DNA of 64,000 bases from Vulgatibacter incomptus_A (GCA_040391605.1 JBEBXK010000001.1:62001-126000); one strand, 5' to 3'; numbered from the stretch's first letter, positions 48,074 to 57,635 are shown. The notes: generated by a model not told the origin, from the sequence alone. Made by a program: numbers and translations.

Positions 48074-50353
48074 TTACTCCAAGGCATCTTCGTGGACAAT
48101 TCCGCATTCTCGCCTCATGAAGCCGACTGCGCGTTCACGATATTCAGCAATCAGAATATCTTGCCTATTCCCACCGAAGTTCGCCGTAGCCGCGGCTACC
48201 GGTACTCCGAGGCTTCCATCTGCAAATTCAAATGATAGTTCGATGTCTCCAGACCCACTGGTCTGCACGAACGCGGTTCGGCCTTCGGTCCCGAATATAA
48301 GCCAGTCCCTTCCATTTCCTAGGCAGCCATCACCGAGCCGTACAATAGACCTCGGAGCCCTCATTACTGGAAGCTCAGCCACCTTCTCAAAACTAAACCC
48401 AATTTCATTTCCAACCCTGATCGTCTGAAGTGTCCGGTCGCCATAGCTCAGTGCCGCGAGTATCAGATATCCATCCTCGACTGCGAGATCGAATGAAATC
48501 GGAGAGTTGATCGGCACTACCCCGAAAAGTTCGAATCCGAATGGCGACCCTAGGAACACACTAATCGAGTCTCCAATAAACGATGAGACGAATAAGTCAT
48601 CGATGCCGTCGCCATTGACGTCGGCGACCTTAACCACGGCGGGGCTCTCGGTTTTGACCACGTGATTCATGGCGAGACCCTGGTCACTGCTCCGAAAGAT
48701 CGTTACGACAGATCCGTTGAGGGACGCCGCCGCCAACCCGGTTGCACCGTCACTGAGCGTGATTAATGAAAGTTCCCGGACATCGTTCGTGTCCACCTGC
48801 TTCCCGGTGGTGAAGCGCCCGGTGCCGTCCCCGAGGAAGACATATAAACCGTTGACAGTTCCAACTACCAAGTCCGCGAAACCATCAAGATTGGAATCAA
48901 TGGCCGAGACCGAATTCGAAATGCCAGACGTCACAAGCCTGGTTGTATCCCATCTTCCGCTCTCGTCCATTGCACCAATCAAGACTCCTGGCTGCTCATC
49001 TCCTATAGCATCGAAAGTGGCTAACCATTCATCTCGGCCGTCTCCGTTTAGATCGCTAGCCGCGACGTTAGTCACTCTGTTTGGAAGCGGAAGCCAGGAG
49101 GTAGATTTGAATGAAAATTGTTCCTTCTCTTCCTGGGGCTGCAACACCGATAGGGCCCCGGGTCTGCCCGAAACTATTAGCGGAGCCTCGCCTTCACCAA
49201 GACTCGCTACATTGAGAATCCAGGGCTCCTCGACCGAGGCTGCCTCGACGTACTTTAGGTTGTTCTCGGACCACCTGAATAGCTTGATCGAGTTCGAGGA
49301 GAATGCGGAACCCACAATAAACGGTGGGTTGCCTGTAGTCTCTACGCTCGCATGGACATCCCAAGCTCGGACCGCCGGGACGAGAGGCAGGAAGCGGATG
49401 GTTCCGTCATCTGACACCAGGCCGACCTGGAGACCGTCGGTCGTCCCGAAAATAACATCATCAATTCCGTCTCCGTCTAAGTCGCATACGTCAAAGTTTG
49501 AGCCGGCCAGATGTTGTTTCGAATACGGCAACAAAGTTCGTGCGTGACTCTCGAAGCTGCCTCCCCCGCCTCCATCGAAAATCGTGAGACTGTATGCGAA
49601 TCCTGACTCTTCGGGAACTGGAGAGGGAGCCGGGAGTCGGCTGAGTACAAACATCCGTAGCCCCGTCGGCCCCGTCCGGCCCACGACACCCAGGACCTCC
49701 TCTCTGACATCGACTCGGCTGACTAGCCTCAAGGTATTTGACTCAGGTTCCAGCGACAAGGCCAAAATGCGCGTACCCCCGAACTCGACAATCATGGCGA
49801 ACTTGCCGTCGCGGTCAACCATTGATCTAAACGCTCGGAACTCGGGTGGGTCTCCTTGCTCGTCATCGAGGGGCATAATCTGTGGTCCAGCATTAGTGAA
49901 CTCACCATTCCCAGTTCCTAGATAGAGTTCGATGTTACCGTTATCGGGATTGCGTGAAACAATATCGGCGAACCCGTCGCCGTCTAAGTCTGTCACTTCC
50001 AGATACTCCGATTCAATTTCAATCGGTCGCGCTAGATCGAGGCTGCCATCGCTCAAGGATGGTATCCAGAACACGTTATGGCTCTCTCCAACGACGACGA
50101 TGTCAAGGCGCCCATCCCCATCAAGGTCGCCAAACTTTAATTCTCGAATCCGTTCATCCAGGCCGATAGAGATCGTCTTTGGGCGGACAGCATCGAGAAT
50201 GCATCTGAATTGGTCTTGCCTATGGGATTCGGTGGCGCATTCATCATGCCCGGAAGGCTCGGTTACGCGCTGCTTCTCTGTACCGCAGTCACATCCCGCC
50301 AGGTACACTACGAGAAGAAGGCTGCAGGTTTTGAATCGGGTCAGGGTTTTCAA
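48074..50353 (-). CDS. FG-GAP/VCBS-repeat lipoprotein
   Basis: 759 residues from TTG 50353 with AGGTGA upstream. The signal LLLVVYLAGC has a clear lipobox at Cys21 followed by DCGTE. The body is a beta-propeller of integrin-like FG-GAP/VCBS repeats, each marked by a calcium-binding loop: DLDGDGRLDIVV, DLDGDGFADIV, DLDGDGIDDVIFG, DLNGDGRDEW, DVNGDGIDDLFVS. Such proteins bind carbohydrate or protein ligands at the cell surface. It lies in the low-G+C island with the NHL lipoprotein and the metalloprotease, all on one strand. Confidence 0.83.
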   Translation of the reverse strand: MKTLTRFKTCSLLLVVYLAGCDCGTEKQRVTEPSGHDECATESHRQDQFRCILDAVRPKTISIGLDERIRELKFGDLDGDGRLDIVVVGESHNVFWIPSLSDGSLDLARPIEIESEYLEVTDLDGDGFADIVSRNPDNGNIELYLGTGNGEFTNAGPQIMPLDDEQGDPPEFRAFRSMVDRDGKFAMIVEFGGTRILALSLEPESNTLRLVSRVDVREEVLGVVGRTGPTGLRMFVLSRLPAPSPVPEESGFAYSLTIFDGGGGGSFESHARTLLPYSKQHLAGSNFDVCDLDGDGIDDVIFGTTDGLQVGLVSDDGTIRFLPLVPAVRAWDVHASVETTGNPPFIVGSAFSSNSIKLFRWSENNLKYVEAASVEEPWILNVASLGEGEAPLIVSGRPGALSVLQPQEEKEQFSFKSTSWLPLPNRVTNVAASDLNGDGRDEWLATFDAIGDEQPGVLIGAMDESGRWDTTRLVTSGISNSVSAIDSNLDGFADLVVGTVNGLYVFLGDGTGRFTTGKQVDTNDVRELSLITLSDGATGLAAASLNGSVVTIFRSSDQGLAMNHVVKTESPAVVKVADVNGDGIDDLFVSSFIGDSISVFLGSPFGFELFGVVPINSPISFDLAVEDGYLILAALSYGDRTLQTIRVGNEIGFSFEKVAELPVMRAPRSIVRLGDGCLGNGRDWLIFGTEGRTAFVQTSGSGDIELSFEFADGSLGVPVAAATANFGGNRQDILIAEYRERAVGFMRRECGIVHEDALE

Positions 50354-50415
50354 AATGTCACCTGCAGCCTTCTCTCGAAGAAATAGAAGTTCTCTGTCAC
50401 GTAAAGGTTTCGAAT

Positions 50416-53160
50416 TTATGGCGTGATAACTGAACTCTCGGAGTCGGCGAACCCGTTAGCTGCCACGTAATATGCGGACGCTTCGCTCCAATTGCTTGAC
50501 CCCCAGTCAAATTTAAATCTACCTTCGTTGTCCACCTCAATCCGCTTCACGCCCTGGCCGGAGGTTGACTCTATGGTGAACAATATGAAACCTCCAGGCG
50601 GAGGCGGAGAGTTCGTCCTCGTGACGGCCACCTTCCCCAGGAAACTCCCTGGTCTGCCGGGGTCCTCGTTGAATTCGGTAAACCTGGTGGCCAGTCCAAA
50701 GTCGACCTCTACATCAGCACCTCCAACATAAATAGGGTGATCAAAGACCGCGTCAACTGGATCAATGAATCCACCTATTTCCACAGCATTCGCCACCCGG
50801 AAATACGGAGTATCCCGCGGAACCTCGTCCTCCAACGTGTATTCGAACATCGCCTGGACAGTGGCAACTTCGTTTGGAGCCAGTCGAACCCAGCGATTCG
50901 ACAGGTAGGTGCGATAGAATGGATTGGACTGCTGCACGGTGACGTAAAAGACGGCATCGGTGGTGAGTGGATTCGTTATGTCGAGCGTGGCGACCTTGCG
51001 GCTCGCAGGTGATGCCGATGCGGATATAAACTTCGTATAGTTTGTTTGTGCTACGTTGTTCTCTGAGTTGATTTCGATGTCGCCTGTGACCGGAGACTTG
51101 TACGGATGAATTTTTACCTTAATGCAGTGGTGCTTTCCTGTTTTTGGCGGGATCCATGGGACAGAGATGGTTCGTGATTCCCCCGGGGGAATGTCAACGT
51201 GTCGGATCCCTAATGATGTCTCGGGGGGCTTTGAGATTGTGTAGTCCATTGTCAATACTTCCACTTCGACATTGTCGGCAGGAATCCCACCTGAATTCGT
51301 GATGGTTGCTTCGACGATGTTGTCGTGTCCTCGCCATGGCATATTCTTCCATTTCGCGCTCTGTCTGTTGCGTTCGTTTATCACTTCAATGTCCGGGCTT
51401 CGGTTCTTTTTCTTTTGACCGTCGGGACCAGTCCGGATTGATGGGTCAGGAGCGTTGACCAAGCCGTAGTCGATCGTCATGTCTGCAAAGGGCCTTCCAT
51501 ATGCGTCGACATCGATAGTGGTTACATGGCCTTCGAAGAGTGACGGTTGGATCCCTCGATCTAATATCCGGTAGACGTCATTTGATGCGAGGAATGGGCG
51601 CTGTCCAAAGGGATCCTCGGTAGCGACCAAAATGGCTGGGCGCTCCACTGACGTCTCGCGAAGCGACTTGTACGAAATCACATCGGTTACTAGAACTCGA
51701 TCGTTGACCGGTAGCTTTAGGTCGCCCAATCCCCCGCTCGCCCTTCGGTATTCGAAATAGAGGTTCTGACCGGAAGTCACTCTGTATTCAACTCCATCCG
51801 TCCGATTCAGAGGCGGATTGATTTCGCTCGATGAAGGATGAATCTCAGTGGATATCTGGCTGCCCATTGGAAGAGTGGCGGCGTTCAGTGGCCAAATTCC
51901 GTCGGCCCATCCCAACATCATTTTGTGCGCGAGGGTAAGATGAGGCAAGTCTCCGTCCCAACTCATGATGTCCCAATCGCCAATGTCTCGAGGGTTCTCC
52001 TTGGTGTTTGGGTTGCCGTTGGTATACTGGTCGGATAGGCGAAAGTTATGGAGGAGCTCGTGCGAGAGTGTGGCGTGGACTGAACGGCCGTCATACGCGG
52101 GCCAATTCGATGGCATGCTGACTATCGCCAGATTGTACCAGCCCATGTTCTCGGTGAGTCCATCGTAGAAAAAGATTTCGTTCTTCCCTAGCGTTGCCCG
52201 CGGCCAGGTGAACTTGGTCTTGTCGTCTGGCGATTTCATTACCAGAATCACACTATCATAGCTGGATAGGTATTGGCCGGACGTGCGAATTTTGGCGAGT
52301 ATCGTCGATGTGGCTTTGGGTGTTCTTCTCCACCCCTTCGAGGTCTTCTGGTGGTATGTGTCGAAACTGTCGGGCAGGTTGATTGACTTCGATGCAATTG
52401 ACGGGCGTATGGTGAGTTTGTTTCTTGATACCTCAGAAAAGTAGTCGGTGACTAGTGACAGTTCGTTCTGCCAGTCAGTTTTGAGAGTAGCTAGGTCCGC
52501 GCTCGTGTATCTCACGCCTTTTGTGTCGAGAAATAGGACTCGCACTCGCCAGTCACCCTTTCGAGGGAAGACGTCCAGGTTCTGCATGGTCGCCGGGCCC
52601 TCGCCGATTGCGCTTCCCGTCTCTTCGTAATCGGGTGATCCCTCCATCCAGACTGACGGCCCCAGTTCGTCGTCCGTCCAGTCATCGGAAATTTCAAAAA
52701 TTCCGATTCCCATTACTGTGCCATTGGGGTCTCTGATGGTCACGTCGTGGGTGCCGGGTTCATCGCCCAGTAGTAGCATGATTTGTGGGTTGCTTGGGTC
52801 AAATGAGTCGTCCCGGGAATACGAGACGCGTCCTGCCTCCGGCTTCATTTCGAAAGTTAGATCGTCAAACGGAATGGATCCCGGAGGGTCTATCTCTACA
52901 TTTACGTTCAGATAGGTGCCTGCGAATATTGGTTCCGTAGGCAGTATTAGCTTGACCGATGGAGCGAGGACGTTCGACTCTGTCGTCGTGGAGAGCCAGT
53001 CCGTTGTTGTCTCGTCTGGGTTCGTGCCCGTGCATCCAAGATCTGATATGATCAGGAGGGATGCGCAGACTATGTGGACGAAGGTTGGCTTTCTGATGAT
53101 ATAGGCTTGCGTGTCTGGTGGGTGATTGATGCCTGGGTGATTTGACCATCCTGGATTCAT
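50416..53160 (-). CDS. Secreted M6-like metalloprotease (immune inhibitor A type)
   Basis: 914 residues from ATG 53160 with GGGAGAG upstream. A hydrophobic signal (VHIVCASLLIISDLGC) ends at Cys43 with a weak lipobox. The catalytic domain has SHELLHNFRLSDQY: His367, Glu368 and His371 bind zinc and the Asp after RLS fits the M6 HExxHxxGxxD pattern (with Phe-Arg in place of the usual small residues). WDIMSWDG is the Met-turn. Downstream are CARDB-like and other beta domains (NIVEATITNSGGIPADNVEVEV). It probably degrades extracellular protein, fitting a predatory or scavenging lifestyle. Codon use is AT-richer than elsewhere in the window. Confidence 0.8.
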   Translation of the reverse strand: MNPGWSNHPGINHPPDTQAYIIRKPTFVHIVCASLLIISDLGCTGTNPDETTTDWLSTTTESNVLAPSVKLILPTEPIFAGTYLNVNVEIDPPGSIPFDDLTFEMKPEAGRVSYSRDDSFDPSNPQIMLLLGDEPGTHDVTIRDPNGTVMGIGIFEISDDWTDDELGPSVWMEGSPDYEETGSAIGEGPATMQNLDVFPRKGDWRVRVLFLDTKGVRYTSADLATLKTDWQNELSLVTDYFSEVSRNKLTIRPSIASKSINLPDSFDTYHQKTSKGWRRTPKATSTILAKIRTSGQYLSSYDSVILVMKSPDDKTKFTWPRATLGKNEIFFYDGLTENMGWYNLAIVSMPSNWPAYDGRSVHATLSHELLHNFRLSDQYTNGNPNTKENPRDIGDWDIMSWDGDLPHLTLAHKMMLGWADGIWPLNAATLPMGSQISTEIHPSSSEINPPLNRTDGVEYRVTSGQNLYFEYRRASGGLGDLKLPVNDRVLVTDVISYKSLRETSVERPAILVATEDPFGQRPFLASNDVYRILDRGIQPSLFEGHVTTIDVDAYGRPFADMTIDYGLVNAPDPSIRTGPDGQKKKNRSPDIEVINERNRQSAKWKNMPWRGHDNIVEATITNSGGIPADNVEVEVLTMDYTISKPPETSLGIRHVDIPPGESRTISVPWIPPKTGKHHCIKVKIHPYKSPVTGDIEINSENNVAQTNYTKFISASASPASRKVATLDITNPLTTDAVFYVTVQQSNPFYRTYLSNRWVRLAPNEVATVQAMFEYTLEDEVPRDTPYFRVANAVEIGGFIDPVDAVFDHPIYVGGADVEVDFGLATRFTEFNEDPGRPGSFLGKVAVTRTNSPPPPGGFILFTIESTSGQGVKRIEVDNEGRFKFDWGSSNWSEASAYYVAANGFADSESSVITP

Positions 53161-53562
53161 GACACTCTCCCTTGCGTACCATGATTGGTTGAGTCATCTG
53201 GATTCTATGGTGGGTCTTGACTGGTTTCGTACAGGCTTGTGGTCCTCCGGGGCTGAGGTTGTGGCTCAAGCCGACCCCATCGTTTCACGTATCGTATGAA
53301 GGGTCAAGTGCCGGTTCGGTCGGGAGGGGGAGCGCCATCCGCGCGAAATCTGATCCGACGAATCCGCAAGAGCTCCGAGCTCGAGGACGCCATCCAGGGC
53401 CTCGCCAAGCTGAGCGGGCGCACTCCCCGCCCACTCAGCCGACACGCAAGCGGAAGGACTCTCGCGATCGTGCTCGTGCCGGTGCGGGGGCGACCTCGTG
53501 GTTGGTTGTCGCGTGGCGGTGATGGGCCGGCGGCGGCAGGCGAACGCCGCGGCTCCGCAGGA
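53161..53562. other. Island edge: composition change and recG remnant
   Basis: 402 bp without a gene. Bases 53161 to about 53310 share the island's lower G+C; from about 53315 it becomes G+C-rich. It contains the recG fragment at 53372-53421. The long plus-strand frame here is antisense to the DUF924 gene and not credible. Confidence 0.6.
53372..53421 (+). pseudogene. 50-bp remnant of recG
   Basis: Matches recG positions 45128-45177 at 48 of 50 bases, same orientation, and still reads SELEDAIQGLAKLSGR against SELEDATQGLAKLSER in RecG. Similarity stops abruptly on both sides. Confidence 0.85.
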
Positions 53563-54165
53563 TCAGAAAGACGAGCCGGGTTCGAGCAGGAAGGCCTCCT
53601 CCTCCGGAGTGCTGGCCCTGCCGAGGATGCGGTTGCGGTGAGGGAAGCGGCCGAAGCGGTCGACGATCACCTGGTGGCGGGTGGCGTAGTCGACGAAGCC
53701 GTCGTACGTGGAGCCGGAATCCGGCGGGGCGGCTTGGGCCAGGGCGCGGTAGGCGTCGACGCAGCGCCGCTGGATCGCGGGATCCTCCGCGTGCTCCAGG
53801 GGGAGGTAGAGGAAGACTCGCTCGATGGGACGCAGCGCTCGATCCTCGCCGCTCGCGAGGGCCTCGAGGGCCATGGGCAGGGCGATGGGATCGCCGGCGA
53901 AGGCGTCGGGCTTGCCGCGGTGGATGTTGCGGGTGAATTGATCGAGGAGGAGGATCCGCGCCAGCCGCCCGCGAGGTGTAGAGGTCCAATCGGCGTAGCC
54001 ACCGGCGAGGGCGACCTCGACGTCGGGTCCGAAGCGCAGACGGAGCGTCTCGTCCACCTCATCGCCGCCGCGGAACCAGATCTCTTCGCGGCCGGGAGCG
54101 GCGAGCCAGCCCTCGCCCTCGATGGGACCGAACCAGTATCGGAGGATCTCTTCGCTGCGTTCCAT
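53563..54165 (-). CDS. DUF924 family protein
   Basis: 200 residues. Conserved family blocks: ILRYWFGP at the N-terminus, LARILLLDQFTRNIHRGKP centrally, FLYLPLEHAEDP, and HQVIVDRFGRFPHRNRILGR near the end. It is an all-helical, TPR-like cytoplasmic protein of unknown function common in proteobacteria. GGTGAAG lies before the ATG. Divergent from the zinc-ribbon gene 46 bp away. Confidence 0.87.
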   Translation of the reverse strand: MERSEEILRYWFGPIEGEGWLAAPGREEIWFRGGDEVDETLRLRFGPDVEVALAGGYADWTSTPRGRLARILLLDQFTRNIHRGKPDAFAGDPIALPMALEALASGEDRALRPIERVFLYLPLEHAEDPAIQRRCVDAYRALAQAAPPDSGSTYDGFVDYATRHQVIVDRFGRFPHRNRILGRASTPEEEAFLLEPGSSF

Positions 54166-54211
54166 CGCTTCACCGTGTTAGATGTGGGTCATCGCTTGTC
54201 GAGATCGCCTG

Positions 54212-54652
54212 ATGACCGTTCCACAGATCATCTGCCCATTCTGTCATAGCCGCCAGCCCAACGCTTGGGATTGCGCGGTCTGTGGCAGGGCGCTGCACGA
54301 GCGCCCGACTTCCCAGGGCCTCCAGGTGGCGCCGCTCCCGGAGCTGGAGCTGCATCGGCAGGCGGACGTCGGCGATGTACCGGACGCTCCGGTGGATGGC
54401 CTCGAGCTGACGGCGCTCGCCGACGGCTCGGGGGGCGACGCCGCCGCCCTGGAAGGCTTGGAGCCCACCCTCCTGGACGACGGTGGAAACGTGGCGCTGC
54501 CGCAAGATCCCTCGCTGGAGATCGAGCATACCCAGCTGGACGATGGGCCGATGAAGCTCGCGCCGGGGCCGGTGATCTGCCGCTACTGCGGCACGCCCTG
54601 GCGGGACGGCTCCAGCATCTTCTGCGCGCGCTGCGCGATGCGGATCATCTGA
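54212..54652 (+). CDS. Double zinc-ribbon protein
   Basis: About 146 residues from ATG 54212. An N-terminal ribbon CPFCHSRQ..CAVCG and a C-terminal ribbon CRYCGTPW..FCARC flank an acidic, low-complexity centre with repeated LELTALADG / LEPTLLDDG / IEHTQLDDG units. The ribbons likely bind structural zinc; no enzymatic motif is present. It lies about 70 bp upstream of thymidylate kinase on the same strand. Function unknown. The longer TTG/ATG start at 54182 is possible. Confidence 0.68.
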   Translation: MTVPQIICPFCHSRQPNAWDCAVCGRALHERPTSQGLQVAPLPELELHRQADVGDVPDAPVDGLELTALADGSGGDAAALEGLEPTLLDDGGNVALPQDPSLEIEHTQLDDGPMKLAPGPVICRYCGTPWRDGSSIFCARCAMRII

Positions 54653-54724
54653 GTGCCTGCCATCGGGGAGAAGGAGGCGCCTGAGTCGAAGGTGAGCACG
54701 ACCTCTCGAGGTGGGGCGAAAGTG

Positions 54725-55348
54725 ATGAAGCCAGGGTTGTTCATCGTCCTCGAGGGCCTCGATGGATCGGGCACCACCACCCAGGGGCAGGCGTTGGCGC
54801 GGCGCCTCGAGGCGGAGGGGCATCGGGCCCATTTCACCGCCGAGCCTTCGAGCGGCCCTATCGGCTCGCAGATCCGGATGATGCTCGCGGGTCGTCTGGT
54901 GGGCTACCGTGGCGCCCCTTGGGATCGGCGCTCTTTGGCGCTCCTCTTCGCCGCCGATCGCCTCGATCACCTGGCCTGCGTGATCGAGCCCAAGCGTGAG
55001 GCCGGCGTCCACATCGTCTGTGACCGCTACGTCCTCTCCTCCCTCGCCTACCAAGGCCTCGACAATCCGCCGGAGTGGGTGGCGGAGCTGAATCGCTTCG
55101 CGGCGCGTCCCGACGTGACCTACTTCCTCCGGACCTCCGCAGAGGTCGCGCTGAAGCGTCGTCAGCTCGCGAGCCCCGGGAAGGGCGATCTCTTCGAGAC
55201 CCTGCCGCAGCAGCGGCGGATCGCCCAGGGCTACGAGCGCGACATCGCGACGCTCGGCGAGGCCCAGCGGGTGCAGGTGGTCGACGGGGGCGCCCCCATC
55301 GAAGAGGTCGCGGCGCAGATCTGGGCCGACGTCCAGCGCCGCCTCTGA
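54725..55348 (+). CDS. tmk: Thymidylate kinase
   Basis: About 207 residues, standard length, from ATG 54725 (GTG 54722 is equivalent). P-loop GLDGSGTTTQ, the DRYVLSSLAYQG motif with the DRY/H-type catalytic Asp-Arg, and TSAEVALKRR near the LID. It phosphorylates dTMP to dTDP. The P-loop carries GSGTTT rather than the commoner GSGKST/T, a form seen in some tmk proteins; the LID arginine or lysine would then matter more. Same strand as the zinc-ribbon gene. Confidence 0.9.
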   Translation: MKPGLFIVLEGLDGSGTTTQGQALARRLEAEGHRAHFTAEPSSGPIGSQIRMMLAGRLVGYRGAPWDRRSLALLFAADRLDHLACVIEPKREAGVHIVCDRYVLSSLAYQGLDNPPEWVAELNRFAARPDVTYFLRTSAEVALKRRQLASPGKGDLFETLPQQRRIAQGYERDIATLGEAQRVQVVDGGAPIEEVAAQIWADVQRRL

Positions 55349-55354
55349 CGACGC

Positions 55355-55460
55355 GGCGAGGCGGAGACGAGCCAACGCCAAAGTAGAGAGCCGTGGGGTG
55401 CGGCGCGCCTGAGATAGTCGTCCCCACCTTCGCGCAGGCGATTCTTTCGCAGGCTCTGAG
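55355..55460 (+). repeat. Palindromic dispersed element, copy 8 (diverged)
   Basis: GGCGAGGCGGAGACGAGCC, GTGCGGCGCGCCTGAGA and GGCGATTCTTTCGCAGGCTC align with copy 2 in order. It begins 7 bp after the tmk stop codon. Confidence 0.65.
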
Positions 55461-55600
55461 GCCCCCATAGCCGAGGGATACCTCTCCTCTCGTCGATCCA
55501 CCGTCCTTGGCGTCACAGCCACGAGTCCGGGAGGGATGGATAGTCTTCATCGGCGCACGGCCCGCGGCTCGGCGGTCCGGACGACCCGCGGAAGGGATGC

Positions 55601-56281
55601 ATGGCGCTCTTGCCGCAGCAGGCGGCGATTCTCCAACCCCTCATCGAGAGAGGGTCGTACCTCGTCTTCCTGATCGTGCTCCTGGCCGCGGGCCTGGGGG
55701 CGCCGGTGGCGGAGGAGCTGGTGGTCCTCACCGCCGGCGCGCTCTCCCGTCAGGGCATCGTGAGGTGGTGGTGGGCGCTGGCGGTCTGCTACGTCGGCGT
55801 GGTGGGCGGGGATCTGCTCCTCTTCCTCGCCGCCCGGCGTTTGGGCGGAAAGGCCCTCGAGCATCGTCGCTTCCAGAGGCTCCTCCCGCCGGAGCGCCGG
55901 AAGAAGCTCGAATCTTTCTACCGCCGGCGAGGCGGGCTCGCGGTCCTCGTGGGTCGCCACATCCCCGGGGTGCGAGCGCCCCTCTTCGCCCTGGCGGGAA
56001 TCAACCGCATGGAGCTGAAGCGCTTCCTCTTTTGGGACGCGCTCTCGGCCTGCATCAACACGCCGTTCATATTCTGGTTGGGCTGGGAGTTCTCGGATCA
56101 GCTGGAGAGGCTGCATAAGAGGGTGGCTCATATCGAGCATTGGGTGATCGCGGTCGCGGTCGCAGCGTTCGCGGTCTACGCCGCGATCTCCTACTGGCGC
56201 AGCAGCGGAGGTCATCCGGTCGCTGCGGGCAGGGAGCGCTGGCGCAAGTTCAGGGAGCGACGGCGCAAGCGATCCAACTGA
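55601..56281 (+). CDS. DedA family membrane protein
   Basis: 226 residues with five or so hydrophobic segments. Family motifs: GAPVAEELVVLTAGAL in the first re-entrant region, GDLLLFLAARRLGG, FYRRRGGLAVLVGRHIPGVRAPLFALAG (split at the conserved G-R-hydrophobic-P-hydrophobic-R) and a basic C-terminal tail. DedA/VTT proteins act in lipid carrier or phospholipid flipping and membrane homeostasis. GGAAGGG lies before the ATG. Convergent with the permease gene. Confidence 0.88.
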   Translation: MALLPQQAAILQPLIERGSYLVFLIVLLAAGLGAPVAEELVVLTAGALSRQGIVRWWWALAVCYVGVVGGDLLLFLAARRLGGKALEHRRFQRLLPPERRKKLESFYRRRGGLAVLVGRHIPGVRAPLFALAGINRMELKRFLFWDALSACINTPFIFWLGWEFSDQLERLHKRVAHIEHWVIAVAVAAFAVYAAISYWRSSGGHPVAAGRERWRKFRERRRKRSN

Positions 56282-56299
56282 GACACTCGACGGAGGAGG

Positions 56300-56313
56300 G
56301 GCTCGCGAGAGCC
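56300..56313. terminator. Hairpin between convergent dedA-like and permease genes
   Basis: GGCTC GCGA GAGCC, short perfect stem with tetraloop, 19 bp past the DedA stop. Short, so weak. Confidence 0.35.
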
Positions 56314-56334
56314 TCGTGGCTACTCCGCGGACTC

Positions 56335-57417
56335 TCAGTCGAAGCCGGCTGGCGCGATCGCCGGGAGGATGTCGCGCTTCCACACGCGGAGGAAGGAACC
56401 CACCATCGCGGCGAGCAACGGCCCTGCCAGGGCGCCGATGGGGCCCATCACCTCGATCCCGCCGAAGAGCGTGAGGAAGATCAGCAGGGGATGGATCGAG
56501 ACCCGCTCCTTGGCGAAGTAGGGCTTGACGAAGTACTCCACCGAGCCGAGCACCACCGTCCCCCAGAGCAGCACGAAGATGCCGCCGAAGATCTTGTCGT
56601 GTGCGAGGAGCCAGATCCCCGCGGGGACATAGACCAGCCCGGTCCCGATGATGGGGACGAGGGAGAAGACCAGGCCGAGGAAGGCCATCAGGGCCGCCCA
56701 GAGAAGCGCGTTGGGGAGGCCTCCGATCCAGAAGCCGATCGCGCCGAGGATCCCCTGGATCACGGCGGTGACGAAGCTGGCCACGAAGAGGGCTCGCAGG
56801 AGGCTGACCATGTCGCCGGCGATCTCCTGGGTGTGGCGAGCCTCCATCGGGGCGAGCGCGATGAACTCGCGGAAGAAGCGCGGCCCGTCCAGGAAGAAGT
56901 AGTACATGCCGAGGATCACCACGAAAGCCTTCACCACGAGAGTCGCCACCAGCGTCGCCGCCGCTCCCAGATGGGTCGAGAGGAAGGAGGCGGCCTCGTC
57001 GAGGAGGCTCCGCAGGTATTTCTCGGCCCCCATGGAGTCGAGCTGGCGAAGCAGCGGCGCGAGGGGCTCGCGGATCCGACCGGAGAGGAACGCGTCGAGG
57101 CCGCCCTGGCTCAAGGTGGTCCTCCAACTCGCGATGACCGCGGCCACCTCTTTCACCACGAAGTACGCCACCGCGGCGGTCGGGATCGCCACGAGGAGGA
57201 CCGCGGCTGTCGCGATGAGGATCGACGAGAGGCGGCGCCGGAAGTGGACGTGACGGAAGAGCCACTCGTGGACGGGGGCCAGGATCGCCACGGCGGAGGC
57301 CGATAGGAGGAGCGGCACCACGAAGGGGGCGATGATCCAGAGGAAGGCGACGACCATGACCAGGCTCGCCACCAGAAAGCTGGCGTCGGGCCCGGTGATC
57401 CCGCGTGCCTCCTTCAT
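56335..57417 (-). CDS. AI-2E/PerM family permease
   Basis: 360 residues with about eight hydrophobic helices, in the 2+1+5 spacing of the family: an N-terminal pair, a helical amphipathic region (SWRTTLSQGGLDAFL...), then a C-terminal bundle with GLPNALLWAALMAFLGLVFSLVPIIG and a final LFGGIEVMGPIGALAGPLL. Family members export small molecules or act as Na/H antiporters; AI-2 transport is shown for only some. Substrate unknown. No operon partner is evident. Confidence 0.88.
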   Translation of the reverse strand: MKEARGITGPDASFLVASLVMVVAFLWIIAPFVVPLLLSASAVAILAPVHEWLFRHVHFRRRLSSILIATAAVLLVAIPTAAVAYFVVKEVAAVIASWRTTLSQGGLDAFLSGRIREPLAPLLRQLDSMGAEKYLRSLLDEAASFLSTHLGAAATLVATLVVKAFVVILGMYYFFLDGPRFFREFIALAPMEARHTQEIAGDMVSLLRALFVASFVTAVIQGILGAIGFWIGGLPNALLWAALMAFLGLVFSLVPIIGTGLVYVPAGIWLLAHDKIFGGIFVLLWGTVVLGSVEYFVKPYFAKERVSIHPLLIFLTLFGGIEVMGPIGALAGPLLAAMVGSFLRVWKRDILPAIAPAGFD

Positions 57418-57635
57418 CAGCTTGCTCTACGGCTCATGGTCGGTCGAAACCTATCCATGCGGAGCGCAGAAGGAGCGCAGAAGATCTGATTTCCCCCCAA
57501 AGGGGAGGGAGCCAGTTGCTTGCGTTCACGCTGGGCGTGAGAGCGTTCCTGCCGCGTTTGCTTGCCTGGGGCTCGTGAGCGAACGAAGAATGCCGATGAT
57601 GAGACCGCCTCCGGCCAGTGGCGCGATCCCTCGAT
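57418..57635. other. Spacer between permease and ATP-grasp genes
   Basis: 218 bp including the permease promoter side and the 3' side of the ATP-grasp gene. Contains small inverted repeats (GGGCGTGAGAGCG region) but no clear copy of the dispersed element. Confidence 0.35.

Noticed and set aside
47805..48107. Upstream extension of the IPT/NHL lipoprotein
   Set aside because: It would bury the signal peptide and lipobox 100 residues inside; GGAGGG before ATG 47804 marks the real start.
53296..54249. 317-residue plus-strand ORF
   Set aside because: Its first part is the recG remnant and the rest is antisense to the DUF924 gene.
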